From positions 45,382 to 109,381 of the forward strand of contig CAJTLI010000003.1 of the NCBI GenBank assembly GCA_910577525.1: a stretch of 64,000 nt of DNA. Direction: 5' to 3'. A program made the translations under genes and the position numbers. Every line of letters starts with the position of its first letter. The first letter of the stretch is position 1. Positions 42,494 to 50,870 of this stretch are shown piece after piece. The notes beneath the pieces are model-generated. The model had not been told where the DNA came from, ran no database searches, and worked only from the letters and a program-made list of their open reading frames with translations. Source of the DNA: an uncultured Oscillospiraceae bacterium. Its GTDB lineage: Bacteria > Bacillota > Clostridia > Oscillospirales > Oscillospiraceae.

Positions 42494-43329
42494 ACTACCG
42501 CCTTTTGAAACACCGGCAGACACTGTACAACAAACAGCACCACCGGGCCGCAGAAAATCATGCTGTCAAACCGGTCCAGCATTCCGCCGTGGCCGGGAAG
42601 GAGATGTCCATAATCCTTTACGCCATACTGACGCTTAATAAAGGAGAAGGCCAGGTCGCCCACCTCGGTGGCCAGCGCCCCGAACAGCCCGCACAGGGCC
42701 AAGGACAGCAAATTGACGCTGTCCCCGGCAATTTTACTTGCCACCAGACCATAGGAAACCGCAAACAAAACTCCCGCCACAAAACCGCCGATGTACCCCT
42801 CCACGCTTTTATTGGGGCTGACCTTGGTGATGCCCTTGTGTTTTCCCAGAAGCACCCCGGCAAAATAGGCTCCTGCGTCGGTGGCAAAGGTGAGCAGCAC
42901 CGCCAGCAGAACCAGATACTTTCCATGGTCGATCCGCCGCAGCTCCACCAGCGCGGACAGGCCCAAGGGAATGATAATCCCGGCAAACAGTGTTTCCAGC
43001 ACATGGGGAAACCCAATTTTGACTCCGTCCTCGTCATAGGCCCGGATGGCGCACCAGAAGCATACCGCCGTCACCACAAAGGACAGCAGGTTTACATAGG
43101 CCATCCCCAGTCCTGCCCAGCTTCCAAAGGGGAGCAGGGCGGCGGAAGTGATCGTCACCACCTTCATTGGCAAAGTGATTTTTCCATCCCCGACCGCTCT
43201 GAGCAGTTCAAACGCGGCCATGGCGGAGATAAAGCATACCAGCACTGTCCACGCCAGCGGGGGAGGCACCAGCATAATCCACAGCATGATGGGCATCAGT
43301 ATCACTGCCACAATAATCCGTTTCGCCAT
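42490..43329 (-). CDS. cdsA: Phosphatidate cytidylyltransferase
   Basis: CdsA forms CDP-diacylglycerol in the membrane. The 279-residue protein has about eight membrane segments and the family signature near the C-terminus (SFIKRQYGVKDYGHLLPGHGGMLDRFDS region, with Lys-Asp and the Asp-rich end). GGAGG lies 8 bases before the ATG at 43329. uppS ends 1 base upstream. Confidence 0.94.
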   Translation of the reverse strand: MAKRIIVAVILMPIMLWIMLVPPPLAWTVLVCFISAMAAFELLRAVGDGKITLPMKVVTITSAALLPFGSWAGLGMAYVNLLSFVVTAVCFWCAIRAYDEDGVKIGFPHVLETLFAGIIIPLGLSALVELRRIDHGKYLVLLAVLLTFATDAGAYFAGVLLGKHKGITKVSPNKSVEGYIGGFVAGVLFAVSYGLVASKIAGDSVNLLSLALCGLFGALATEVGDLAFSFIKRQYGVKDYGHLLPGHGGMLDRFDSMIFCGPVVLFVVQCLPVFQKAVV

Positions 43330-43330
43330 G

Positions 43331-44077
43331 TTACACACCTCCATACCGCCGCGAGCGGTGCTGATAGGCCGCCAGGGCCTTGATCAGCTCCTCCTTGGTG
43401 AAATTGGGCCAGAGCACGTCGGTGAAATAGAACTCGGCATAGGCCGACTGCCACAGCAAAAAATTGGATGTACGAATTTCGCCGCTGGGCCGGATGATAA
43501 GGTCTGGGTCGGGTATTCCAGCGGAATAGAGGTATCCGCCAAAGGCCTCCTCTGTAAGGTGATCCGGGTCGGCCCTGCCCTCCACGCAGTCCATGGCGAA
43601 GGCCTTCGCCGCCCGCACCAGCTCGTCCCGGCCGCCGTAGTTCAAACAGATATTCACCTGGCAGCCGTCATAGCCTTTGGAGATCTCCTCCGTCTCATGG
43701 CATAGGGCCTGAAGATGGGGTGCCAGCGGTGAAAGATCTCCGAAAAAGGCCATTTTCACCTTGTCCCTTGCCATAGTCTCAATGGCCTCGTGAAGATACT
43801 TCTCCAGCAGGCCCATGATGGAGGCCACCTCGTCGGCGGGTCTTTTCCAATTTTCGGTGGAGAAGGCGTATACCGTCAGATATTCCAGCCCCAATTCCTT
43901 GGCAAACGTGGCAATGGTCCGGAACGTCTCCGCCCCCGCGGCGTGGCCCGCCTTTCGGGGCAATCCCCGGCTCTTGGCCCACCGGCCGTTTCCGTCCATG
44001 ATGATGGCCACATGGCGGGGCAGCTGTTCCAAGTCTATCTTGGGCTCCTCAGCCTTTCCGCGGCGAAAAAATGCCAT
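43331..44077 (-). CDS. uppS: Isoprenyl transferase (undecaprenyl diphosphate synthase)
   Basis: UppS condenses IPP units into the C55 carrier for cell-wall synthesis. The motif HVAIIMDGNGRWAKSRGL holds the catalytic D28, followed by GHAAGAETFR, and the C-terminal signature is PDLIIRPSGEIRTSNFLLWQ, interrupted by nothing. Length 248. It uses the IPP made by the dxr, ispG and ispH products of this window. Confidence 0.96.
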   Translation of the reverse strand: MAFFRRGKAEEPKIDLEQLPRHVAIIMDGNGRWAKSRGLPRKAGHAAGAETFRTIATFAKELGLEYLTVYAFSTENWKRPADEVASIMGLLEKYLHEAIETMARDKVKMAFFGDLSPLAPHLQALCHETEEISKGYDGCQVNICLNYGGRDELVRAAKAFAMDCVEGRADPDHLTEEAFGGYLYSAGIPDPDLIIRPSGEIRTSNFLLWQSAYAEFYFTDVLWPNFTKEELIKALAAYQHRSRRYGGV

Positions 44078-44200
44078 ATATACCCGTCCTAACTGTAGGC
44101 GGGCCGATTAATGCGGCGCTTTGCCGGTGATTTAATCAGCCCCTCCTTTACTTTATTGAAAGTGTTGACAAAAAAGAACCGTATCATAAGCATCCAGACA

Positions 44201-44232
44201 GCATACAAGGGGGGTGCGCCCCCCTTGTATGC
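44201..44232. repeat. Perfect 14-bp hairpin between frr and uppS
   Basis: GCATACAAGGGGGG and its exact complement surround a TGCG loop. No T-run follows on either strand, so it is not a standard terminator. The 273-base gap 44078-44350 otherwise holds only the uppS ribosome binding region; I see no gene in it. Confidence 0.6.
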
Positions 44233-44350
44233 GCGGAGATAAAGCTCCAAAACTCGATAGAAACTACGTTTGCCACGGGCAGGGCCCTTCTTCAAACTGC
44301 TCCGCCTGCCAACGAGCCAAAGATCTTTGGTATCCTGTTTTTTAAGAGGA

Positions 44351-44905
44351 TCAGACCGCCATCAGTTCCTTTTCCTTGGCGGCGGTAAGGCTGTCAATCT
44401 CCTTGCAGCGCTTGTCCGTCATATCCTGGAGTTCCTTCTCAATCTCCTTGCGGTCGTCCTCGGTGATCTCCGACTTTTTCTCCAGAGATTTCAGGGTGTC
44501 CATTGCGTCCCTCCGAATATTGCGGATGGCCACCTTGCCGCTTTCTCCATACTTGCGCACCTGCTTCGTGAGCTCCACCCGCCGTTCCTCGGTGAGCTGG
44601 GGAAACGCCAGGCGGATCACCCGCCCGTCGTTCTGGGGATTGATGCCCAGATCGGAGGTCTGAATGGCCTTCTCGATGGCCCTGAGCAGGCTGGAATCCC
44701 AGGGCTGGATCTGGAGGGTGCGGGGGTCCGGGGTGGAGATGCTGGCCACCTGCTGAATGGGGGTGGGGGTGCCGTAATATTCCACCTGAATGCGGTCCAG
44801 CACGCCGGCGTTTGCCCGGCCCGCCCGGACGCTGGCAAAGTCGCCCTTTACCACCTCAATGGTTTTACCCATTTTTTCGTTATAACGCTTGCAGAAATCA
44901 GTCAT
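44351..44905 (-). CDS. frr: Ribosome recycling factor
   Basis: Frr splits post-termination ribosomes together with EF-G. The 184-residue protein shows the expected VVKGDFASVRAGRANAG and VRKYGESGKVAIRNIRRDAMD helical-bundle motifs. It overlaps the pyrH stop by 8 bases. Confidence 0.96.
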   Translation of the reverse strand: MTDFCKRYNEKMGKTIEVVKGDFASVRAGRANAGVLDRIQVEYYGTPTPIQQVASISTPDPRTLQIQPWDSSLLRAIEKAIQTSDLGINPQNDGRVIRLAFPQLTEERRVELTKQVRKYGESGKVAIRNIRRDAMDTLKSLEKKSEITEDDRKEIEKELQDMTDKRCKEIDSLTAAKEKELMAV

Positions 44906-45632
44906 GATCCTTTCCTCCTTCTTTTACAATGGTTCCTATTTTTTCTCCGTGCACCACACGGAGGATGTTTTCCGGGTCTTTCAGCGCGAACAGGATAATG
45001 GGAATATTGTTGTCCATGCACAGGGAGGTGGCGGTGGAATCCATCACCCCCAAATGGTTCGCCAGCACATCGTCGTAGGTGATGCTGTCGTACTTGACAG
45101 CTTTCGGGTCCTTCAGGGGATCGGCGTTATAAACGCCGTCCACATTTTTTGCCAGCAGAATAATGTCCGCGTCGATCTCCGCCGCCCGGAGCACCGCAGC
45201 GGTGTCGGTGGAAAAGAAGGGGCTTCCGGTGCCGCAGCCAAAGATGACGACCCTCCCCTTCTCCAGGTGCCGGATCGCCTTGGATCGGACATAGGGCTCA
45301 GCCATGGCCCGCATCTCAATGGCGGTCTGCACCCGCACATCCACACCCATCCGCTCCAGCACGTCGGCCAGAGCCAAACAGTTGATGGCGGTGGCCAGCA
45401 TACCCATGTGGTCCGCCCGGACCCGCTCATGCATCCCTCTGCCGTCTTTCAGGCCCCGCCAAAAGTTTCCGCCGCCCACGACAATGCCCACCTGGACGCC
45501 CTCGTCCGCGCAGCGGGCCACCACGCCGCACACCTTTTCAATCACATCAAAGTCGAGCCCCCGGCCAGCTGTGCCGCCCAGCGCCTCGCCGCTGACCTTC
45601 AGCAGCACACGCCTGTACTTCAGCTCACTCAT
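44898..45632 (-). CDS. pyrH: Uridylate kinase
   Basis: PyrH phosphorylates UMP. Amino-acid-kinase motifs are VLLKVSGEALGG, VVGGGNFWRG, GTGSPFFSTDTAAVLRA and AKNVDGVYNADP. I choose ATG 45632 because GGAGG is 9 bases before it; an ATG 9 bases upstream lies too close to that site. A -10 box TATAAT is at 45680-45685 on the minus strand with only a weak -35. The gene is separated from tsf by the divergent ymxH gene. Confidence 0.95.
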   Translation of the reverse strand: MSELKYRRVLLKVSGEALGGTAGRGLDFDVIEKVCGVVARCADEGVQVGIVVGGGNFWRGLKDGRGMHERVRADHMGMLATAINCLALADVLERMGVDVRVQTAIEMRAMAEPYVRSKAIRHLEKGRVVIFGCGTGSPFFSTDTAAVLRAAEIDADIILLAKNVDGVYNADPLKDPKAVKYDSITYDDVLANHLGVMDSTATSLCMDNNIPIILFALKDPENILRVVHGEKIGTIVKEGGKDHD

Positions 45633-45807
45633 CGCTCCCATCCTCCCCCATCCCAGAATTGGATTGTGCTCATGGAAGTATTATACTGGAAAACCTTCCT
45701 CTTGCCTAGGGGCTAAATGAAAATTTTCCATGTATTTTTCCAAGGCGGACGGATGAAAGCCCTCTTCCGCTCATACATTTGATAAAAAGGAGCAAGGAGG
45801 GCATGCC

Positions 45808-46086
45808 ATGACCTGTCGTATCGCACAGCTGCACTATAAGGAAGTCATCGACATCGCCGACGGCACCCGGTATGGATTTGTGGGAGACGTGGAGCTTGAC
45901 CCAGAACGCGGAACAGTAGAGAGCATCATCATAAGAGGGCGGTTCCGGCTGTTGGGCCTGCTGGGCCGGGAAGCGGACACAGTGTTCCCCTGGTCGGCTG
46001 TCAAGCGCTTTGGGGAGGACATCATCCTGGTAGACGGCGGGGCGAAGAAAAGCGGCAAAAAAAGCGTCCGGAGCGGCTTGCGATAA
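45808..46086 (+). CDS. ymxH: YlmC/YmxH family sporulation protein (PRC-barrel)
   Basis: A 92-residue PRC-barrel protein: it begins CRIAQLHYKEVIDIADGTRYGFVGDVELD and contains WSAVKRFGEDIILVD, the YlmC/YmxH pattern, with a basic tail. These are sporulation-associated in Bacillus and Clostridia. An AAGGAGG is 7 bases before the ATG. Its upstream CATACATTT resembles a mother-cell sigma-E -10 box but no clear -35 is seen. It is the only plus-strand gene inside the rpsB-polC cluster. Confidence 0.88.
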   Translation: MTCRIAQLHYKEVIDIADGTRYGFVGDVELDPERGTVESIIIRGRFRLLGLLGREADTVFPWSAVKRFGEDIILVDGGAKKSGKKSVRSGLR

Positions 46087-46110
46087 ACCGCTCCGAACGC
46101 TTCATTTTTT
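46062..46110. terminator. Bidirectional terminator overlapping the ymxH 3' end
   Basis: A 15-bp stem with one mismatch (AAGCGTCCGGAGCGG against CCGCTCCGAACGCTT, 11-base loop), ATTTTTT on the plus side and a T-run on the minus side. It includes the ymxH stop codon and also ends the rpsB-tsf transcript. Confidence 0.85.
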
Positions 46111-46148
46111 CGGCTGCCGCTCCAGTGGGGACAGACCGTCACTGTGCC

Positions 46149-47060
46149 TTACTTCGCCAGCTTCGCGATCTCCTCGGCGAAGTTCTCCTGCTTCTTCTCG
46201 ATGCCCTCGCCCTTCTCGAAACGCACGGCGTCCTTCAGGGTGATGGTCCCGCCCAGCTTTTTAGCGGCGGCGTTCATATACTGCTCCACCGTGACATCGC
46301 CGTCCTTTACGAAAGCCTGCTGAAGCAGGCAGTTCTCCGTATAGAACTTGTTCAGCTTGCCCATGACGATCTTCTCTTTGACCTGGTCGGGCTTGCTGGC
46401 CATCTTGGGGTCGTTGCTCATCTGAGCCAGCAGGATTTTCTTCTCCTCGTCCAGCACATCCTGAGTGACCTGGCTCTTGTCCAAGAAACGGGGGTTCAGC
46501 GCCGCGATCTGCATCGCCATGTCCTTGCCCACCTCGGTGGCGTCGATGCCGCCGGCAACCTCCAGGTTGACCAGCACGCCGATCTTGCCGCCTGCGTGGA
46601 TATAGGGCACGGATACGCCCTCGGCGAAGCGGGCAAAACGGCGGACCTTGATATTCTCGCCAATCACCAGTACCATTTCCTGCTGCTGCTGGGCGACGGT
46701 CAGGTCGGTCCCGTTGTATTTGCACTCCATCAGCGCGTCCAGATCCGCCGGATTGGCGGCGGCCACAGTGGCGGCCACGCCCTTCACGAAGTCCACAAAC
46801 TTTTCGTTCTTGCCCACGAAATCAGTCTCAGCGTTGACCTCGACCAGCACGCCCACGCCGTCAATAACGCCGGCAAAGGCCATGCCCTCGGCGGCGATGC
46901 GTCCGGCCTTCTTGGCAGAAGCGGCCAAGCCCTTCTCGCGCAGCCACTCAATCGCCTTGTCAATATCGCCCTCGGAAGCGGCCAGGGCCTTTTTGCAGTC
47001 CATCATGCCCACGCCGGTCATTTCCCGCAAAGACTTCACGTCTTGAGCTGTGATTGCCAT
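46149..47060 (-). CDS. tsf: Translation elongation factor Ts
   Basis: EF-Ts recharges EF-Tu with GTP. It begins ITAQDVKSLREMTGVGMMDCKKAL, followed by NAETDFVGKNEKF and the FAEEIAKL end. The ATG 47060 has GGAGG 11 bases upstream; the longer frame starts within the intergenic region. Length 303 is typical of Clostridia. Confidence 0.96.
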   Translation of the reverse strand: MAITAQDVKSLREMTGVGMMDCKKALAASEGDIDKAIEWLREKGLAASAKKAGRIAAEGMAFAGVIDGVGVLVEVNAETDFVGKNEKFVDFVKGVAATVAAANPADLDALMECKYNGTDLTVAQQQQEMVLVIGENIKVRRFARFAEGVSVPYIHAGGKIGVLVNLEVAGGIDATEVGKDMAMQIAALNPRFLDKSQVTQDVLDEEKKILLAQMSNDPKMASKPDQVKEKIVMGKLNKFYTENCLLQQAFVKDGDVTVEQYMNAAAKKLGGTITLKDAVRFEKGEGIEKKQENFAEEIAKLAK

Positions 47061-47136
47061 AGTATGCTTACCTCCAAAAAAGTAGTTTGTCAATAAAAGC
47101 GTCCGCCCGGGAATCCCTGAGAAATGGGAGCCGGTT

Positions 47137-47874
47137 TTACTCCGCGGCGGGAGCGGGCTTCTCCGCCTTCTCGGAAACGGGGGCGGCGTCCTGGCCCTGG
47201 CGGCCCTCCTGCACGGCGTTGGCCATGACGGAGGAGATCAGCTTGATGGCGCGGATGGCGTCGTCATTGCCGGGGATGACGTAATCGATCTCATCGGGGT
47301 CGCAGTTGGTATCCACGATGGCCACGATGGGAATGTTCAGCTTGCGGGCCTCGTTGATGGCGTTGCGCTCTTTGCGGGGATCGACGACAAACAGCGCGCC
47401 GGGGAGCTTTTTCATCTCCACCACGCCGCCCAGGTACTTCTCCAGCTTGCTGATCTCGCCCAGCAGCTTCATAACTTCCTTCTTGGGGAGCATATCAAAG
47501 GTGCCGTCCTCCTGCATCTTCTTCAGCTGGTTCAGACGGTCCACCCGGGTACGCATGGTTTTGAAGTTGGTCATCATACCGCCCAGCCAGCGGGCGTTGA
47601 CATAGAACATGCCGCAGCGGGTGGCCTCCTCGCGGATGGCGTCCTGCGCCTGCTTCTTCGTGCCCACGAACAGCAGAGACTGGCCGTTGCCGGACAGCTC
47701 CTTCACGAAGGAATAGGCCTCCTCCAGCTTTTTCACGGTCTTCTGGAGATCAATAATATAGATCCCGTTGCGCTCCGTGTAAATGTAGGCCGCCATTTTG
47801 GGGTTCCACCGACGGGTCTGGTGGCCGAAGTGCACGCCGGCCTCCAGGAGCTGCTTCATAGATACGACTGCCAT
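47137..47874 (-). CDS. rpsB: 30S ribosomal protein S2
   Basis: S2 with the expected start SMKQLLEAGVHFGHQTRRWNP and the signatures GTKKQAQDAIREEA and PIVAIVDTNCDPDEIDYVIPGND (quoted in part). The C-terminus has an Ala/Pro/Glu-rich extension. Length 245. TAGGAGG precedes the start. tsf follows after 76 bases, forming the universal rpsB-tsf pair. Confidence 0.97.
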   Translation of the reverse strand: MAVVSMKQLLEAGVHFGHQTRRWNPKMAAYIYTERNGIYIIDLQKTVKKLEEAYSFVKELSGNGQSLLFVGTKKQAQDAIREEATRCGMFYVNARWLGGMMTNFKTMRTRVDRLNQLKKMQEDGTFDMLPKKEVMKLLGEISKLEKYLGGVVEMKKLPGALFVVDPRKERNAINEARKLNIPIVAIVDTNCDPDEIDYVIPGNDDAIRAIKLISSVMANAVQEGRQGQDAAPVSEKAEKPAPAAE

Positions 47875-47922
47875 TTGTTTTTCCTCCTATATATTGGTTT
47901 TTACCTCCGGGAGCCTCATCCC

Positions 47923-47960
47923 TTCCGCCCACTCTTTTTGAGAAAGAGCACCGGGCGGAA
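47923..47960 (-). promoter_or_regulatory. Hairpin in the rpsB leader
   Basis: In the roughly 108-base rpsB 5' leader, CTCTTT/AAAGAG and TTCCGCCC/GGGCGGAA form a 14-bp stem with an asymmetric bulge. It could be the S2 autoregulatory site; no sequence match to a known S2 leader is claimed. The 346-base stretch 47875-48220 holds only this leader, its promoter and the dapL terminator. Confidence 0.45.
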
Positions 47961-47988
47961 AATCAGCTCTCGTGCGGAATGCCTAGGT

Positions 47989-48017
47989 ATTTTATCACAG
48001 CTTATTTCAGAACGCAA
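47989..48017 (-). promoter_or_regulatory. Promoter of rpsB-tsf
   Basis: Minus strand TTGCGT, 17-base spacer, TAAAAT, about 115 bases before rpsB. Confidence 0.65.
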
Positions 48018-48065
48018 GCACTTTTTTACGTGGCTGCCCTGTTTTACGCCTGTTCCGGCCTGTCT

Positions 48066-48129
48066 CCAAAAAAATCCGGCCCAGCGAGCCGGAGCGGGTT
48101 TGTTTTTCCCCCCCGCCCCGCTGGGCCGG
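48066..48129 (-). terminator. Terminator after dapL
   Basis: Arms CCGGCCCAGCG and CGCTGGGCCGG (48076-48086, 48119-48129) around a GC-rich inner part, followed by seven T on the minus strand. Confidence 0.8.
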
Positions 48130-48220
48130 TTCCTGATTTCTTGATCCCATTCAAGCCGCGCTGCGGACTCCTTCACCTCTGTTCAGGCAAAGCCAGCCCC
48201 CTTTCGCGGCTGCCGCCGCA

Positions 48221-49441
48221 CTACAGCACCGCCGCAATGCGCCGGACCGCTTCTTTTGTCGCGTCCGCGCCACCGAAAGCCGTGACCCGGACGTAGCCCT
48301 CTCCGCTGGGGCCAAAACCAGCGCCTGGAGTTGTGACCACACAGGCCCGCTTTAGCAGCAGGTCGAAAAAGTCCCAGGACGGCGTGCCGTCGGGAGTCCT
48401 CACCCACAGATAGGGGGCGTTCACCCCGCCGTATACCGTCAAGCCCGCCTTGGTAAGGCCCTCACGAATGACTTTCGCGTTGTTCAGGTAATAATCAATG
48501 GCCTGGCGGGTCTGGGCTTTTCCTTCCGGGGTGAAGGTGGCCTCCGCCGCCCGCTGAATCACATAGGGTACGCCGTTGAACTTGGTGCCCTGGCGCCGGT
48601 TCCACAGGGCGTTGAGCGAGACACCGTCCCGCTCCAGCGCTTTGGGGATGACCGTATAGGCGCAGCGGTTGCCGGTAAACCCGGCGGACTTGGAGAAGGA
48701 CCGGAACTCAATGGCGCAGGTCTTGGCACCCTCCACCTCAAAAATGCTGTGGGGAATCCCCTCCTCGCTGATAAACGCCTCGTAAGCGGAGTCGAACAGG
48801 ATCACGCTGCCATGGGCGTTGGCATAGTCCACCCACACCTGAAGCTGATCCTTGGCGGCCGCCGCGCCGGTGGGGTTGTTGGGAGAGCAGATGTAAATGA
48901 GGTCGGGGATTCTGTCCCCTTCGGGCAGGCAGGGGAAAAAGCCGTTCTCCGCTGTGCAGGGCAGGTAGACCAGGTTAGTCCACTTCTCCCCGTCGTGGTC
49001 CCCCGCCCGGCCCGCCATGGCGTTGGTGTCCACATACACGGGATAGACCGGGTCGCACACCGCCACCACATTGTCCACCGAGAAGATGTCCCCGATGTTG
49101 CCGCAGTCGCTTTTCGCGCCGTCGGAGACAAAGATCTCATCGTCGGCGATATCCACCCCCCGCTCTTTGTAGGAGTCCCGGATGGCAAAGCGCAGAAAAT
49201 CGTAGGCGCAGCAGGTCTCCTCACAGTATCCCCGAAAGGTCTCCTTGACGCCCATCTCCCGGGAGGCCTTCACCATGGCCTCCACCACCGCGGGGGCCAG
49301 GGGCTGGGTCACGTCGCCGATGCCCAGGCGGATGAGGGGCATGGGCGGGTTTTGGGCGGAAAAGGCCCGTACACGGCGGCCGATCTCGGGAAACAGGTAA
49401 CCGCCAGGCAGCTTGCAAAAGTTTTGATTGATGTGGGCCAT
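48221..49441 (-). CDS. dapL: LL-diaminopimelate aminotransferase
   Basis: DapL converts tetrahydrodipicolinate straight to LL-diaminopimelate with glutamate, bypassing succinylation or acetylation. It is a class I PLP enzyme: LIRLGIGDVTQPL, ICSPNNPTGAAAA, and the PLP lysine in SFSKSAGFTGNR. Length 406 matches the family. ATG at 49441; an in-frame GTG 9 bases upstream is less likely because AAGGAG would be too close. dapF, which uses its product, is directly upstream. Confidence 0.95.
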   Translation of the reverse strand: MAHINQNFCKLPGGYLFPEIGRRVRAFSAQNPPMPLIRLGIGDVTQPLAPAVVEAMVKASREMGVKETFRGYCEETCCAYDFLRFAIRDSYKERGVDIADDEIFVSDGAKSDCGNIGDIFSVDNVVAVCDPVYPVYVDTNAMAGRAGDHDGEKWTNLVYLPCTAENGFFPCLPEGDRIPDLIYICSPNNPTGAAAAKDQLQVWVDYANAHGSVILFDSAYEAFISEEGIPHSIFEVEGAKTCAIEFRSFSKSAGFTGNRCAYTVIPKALERDGVSLNALWNRRQGTKFNGVPYVIQRAAEATFTPEGKAQTRQAIDYYLNNAKVIREGLTKAGLTVYGGVNAPYLWVRTPDGTPSWDFFDLLLKRACVVTTPGAGFGPSGEGYVRVTAFGGADATKEAVRRIAAVL

Positions 49442-49500
49442 TGGGACCACTCCTTGCTTTATATAGGTTACACCATTTTACAACAGGTCCCCCGCTCCGG

Positions 49501-50295
49501 TCAATCGGCAGTTTCTCCATCAAATACGGCGGCGGCGGGGCCCGTCATGAACACATGGCCGGATTTTTCATCCCAGCGCACCTGTAAATCCCCCCCGGCC
49601 AGATGAACCACCGCCTCCCGCTCCAGCTTTCCGGCTGCCGCCATAGCCGGCACCGACGCGCAGGCCCCGGTGCCGCAGGCCATCGTTTCGCCGCTCCCCC
49701 GCTCCCACACCCGCATTTGAAGCTCGGTCCGGTTCAGCACCCGAACAAACTCCGCGTTGACCCTGCCGGGAAAGATGGGATGGCGCTCCACCTCAGGGCC
49801 GACAGCTCTCAGGTCCAGCGCGGCGGGGTCGTCCACCTCAATGACCGCGTGAGGATTCCCCATGGACACGGGGACGGCGGTAAATGCGGCCTTTTCCGTC
49901 TTAAGAACCACAGGCGGCTTCAGAACAGGGATTCCCATATCCACCACGGCGGCGGATACCCGCCCATCCCAAACCATCAGGGACAGCTCCCGCTCCCCCG
50001 CCGGCGTTTCAATCGTGAGGTGCCGCTTGCCTGTCAGCCCCTTTTCGAATACGTATTTTCCGAAGCACCGGATGCCGTTGCCGCACATAGCCCCCTCGGA
50101 GCCGTCGGCGTTGAACATCCTCATGCGGAAATCCGCCCGCTGAGATGGGCAGACGCAGATGACGCCGTCTCCCCCCACGCCAAAATGCCGGTGGGACAGG
50201 CGGCGGGACAGCTCCCCCGGGTCGTCCGGCATTCCATCCAGGCAGTTGAGGAAGATATAGTCGTTCCCCAGGCCGTGCATTTTGGTAAAGCGCAT
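49501..50295 (-). CDS. dapF: Diaminopimelate epimerase
   Basis: DapF turns LL- into meso-diaminopimelate for lysine and peptidoglycan. The two catalytic cysteines are in EGAMCGNGIRCFGKY and ETMACGTGACAS. It begins MRFTKMHGLGNDYIFL. Length 264. GGAGGGGAGC precedes the ATG. dapL follows in the same direction, so the two form a DAP unit. Confidence 0.96.
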   Translation of the reverse strand: MRFTKMHGLGNDYIFLNCLDGMPDDPGELSRRLSHRHFGVGGDGVICVCPSQRADFRMRMFNADGSEGAMCGNGIRCFGKYVFEKGLTGKRHLTIETPAGERELSLMVWDGRVSAAVVDMGIPVLKPPVVLKTEKAAFTAVPVSMGNPHAVIEVDDPAALDLRAVGPEVERHPIFPGRVNAEFVRVLNRTELQMRVWERGSGETMACGTGACASVPAMAAAGKLEREAVVHLAGGDLQVRWDEKSGHVFMTGPAAAVFDGETAD

Positions 50296-50392
50296 ACGCT
50301 CCCCTCCTTACAGGGAATCGTATGTGTCTGGGCGGTGCGGTATGTGATAACCAGCCCTGAAAAACGCAGCCGGTCCACCGGGCTCCGAGGCT

Positions 50393-50869
50393 CTATTCGC
50401 GCTCTATGCGAATTGTGAACTCCTCCGGCAGGCGAAAGATATCCTCTTTTAAAAACAGCGGGTAAAAGTATTCGTTTTTAAGCCGGTCAAATTTCAGCCA
50501 TTCAAAGTCATGGGTGTGTTTCCCTTCATACCGGGTGAACTTCTCTCCTTTTGAGAGCAGTCCGGTATGAGAGATATCCATCAAATAATAGATGCACAGC
50601 TCATGATACCTCAAATGATCCACATCTTCCATAAAGAACGCCTGATTGAGCCAAAGCGGGCGGACAATTTCAGGCTCGATCCCAAGCTCCTCCCGAACCT
50701 CCCGGACCACGGCGTCCTCAGCCGTTTCCCCCATTGCAACTCTGCCGCCGGGCAGGTAAAAATAGGGGGAGCGCTCATCTCGCATTGCCAATATCCTGCC
50801 ATCGGAAATCATAATCGCGCAGACCCGGTAATTAAATTTGCCGCTGCCCGCCTGATATGATATATCCAT
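50393..50869 (-). CDS. Nudix hydrolase
   Basis: A 158-residue protein with a complete Nudix box, G-x5-E-x7-REVREELGI, at about residues 41-63 (GGRVAMGETAEDAVVREVRE). It hydrolyses a nucleoside diphosphate derivative; the substrate is unknown. It starts one base after the glnA stop, so the two are probably cotranscribed. Confidence 0.88.
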   Translation of the reverse strand: MDISYQAGSGKFNYRVCAIMISDGRILAMRDERSPYFYLPGGRVAMGETAEDAVVREVREELGIEPEIVRPLWLNQAFFMEDVDHLRYHELCIYYLMDISHTGLLSKGEKFTRYEGKHTHDFEWLKFDRLKNEYFYPLFLKEDIFRLPEEFTIRIERE

Positions 50870-50870
50870 A

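Noticed and set aside
44089..44295. A 68-codon frame upstream of uppS
   Set aside because: It runs across the 14-bp hairpin and has no Shine-Dalgarno; part of its sequence is the palindrome.
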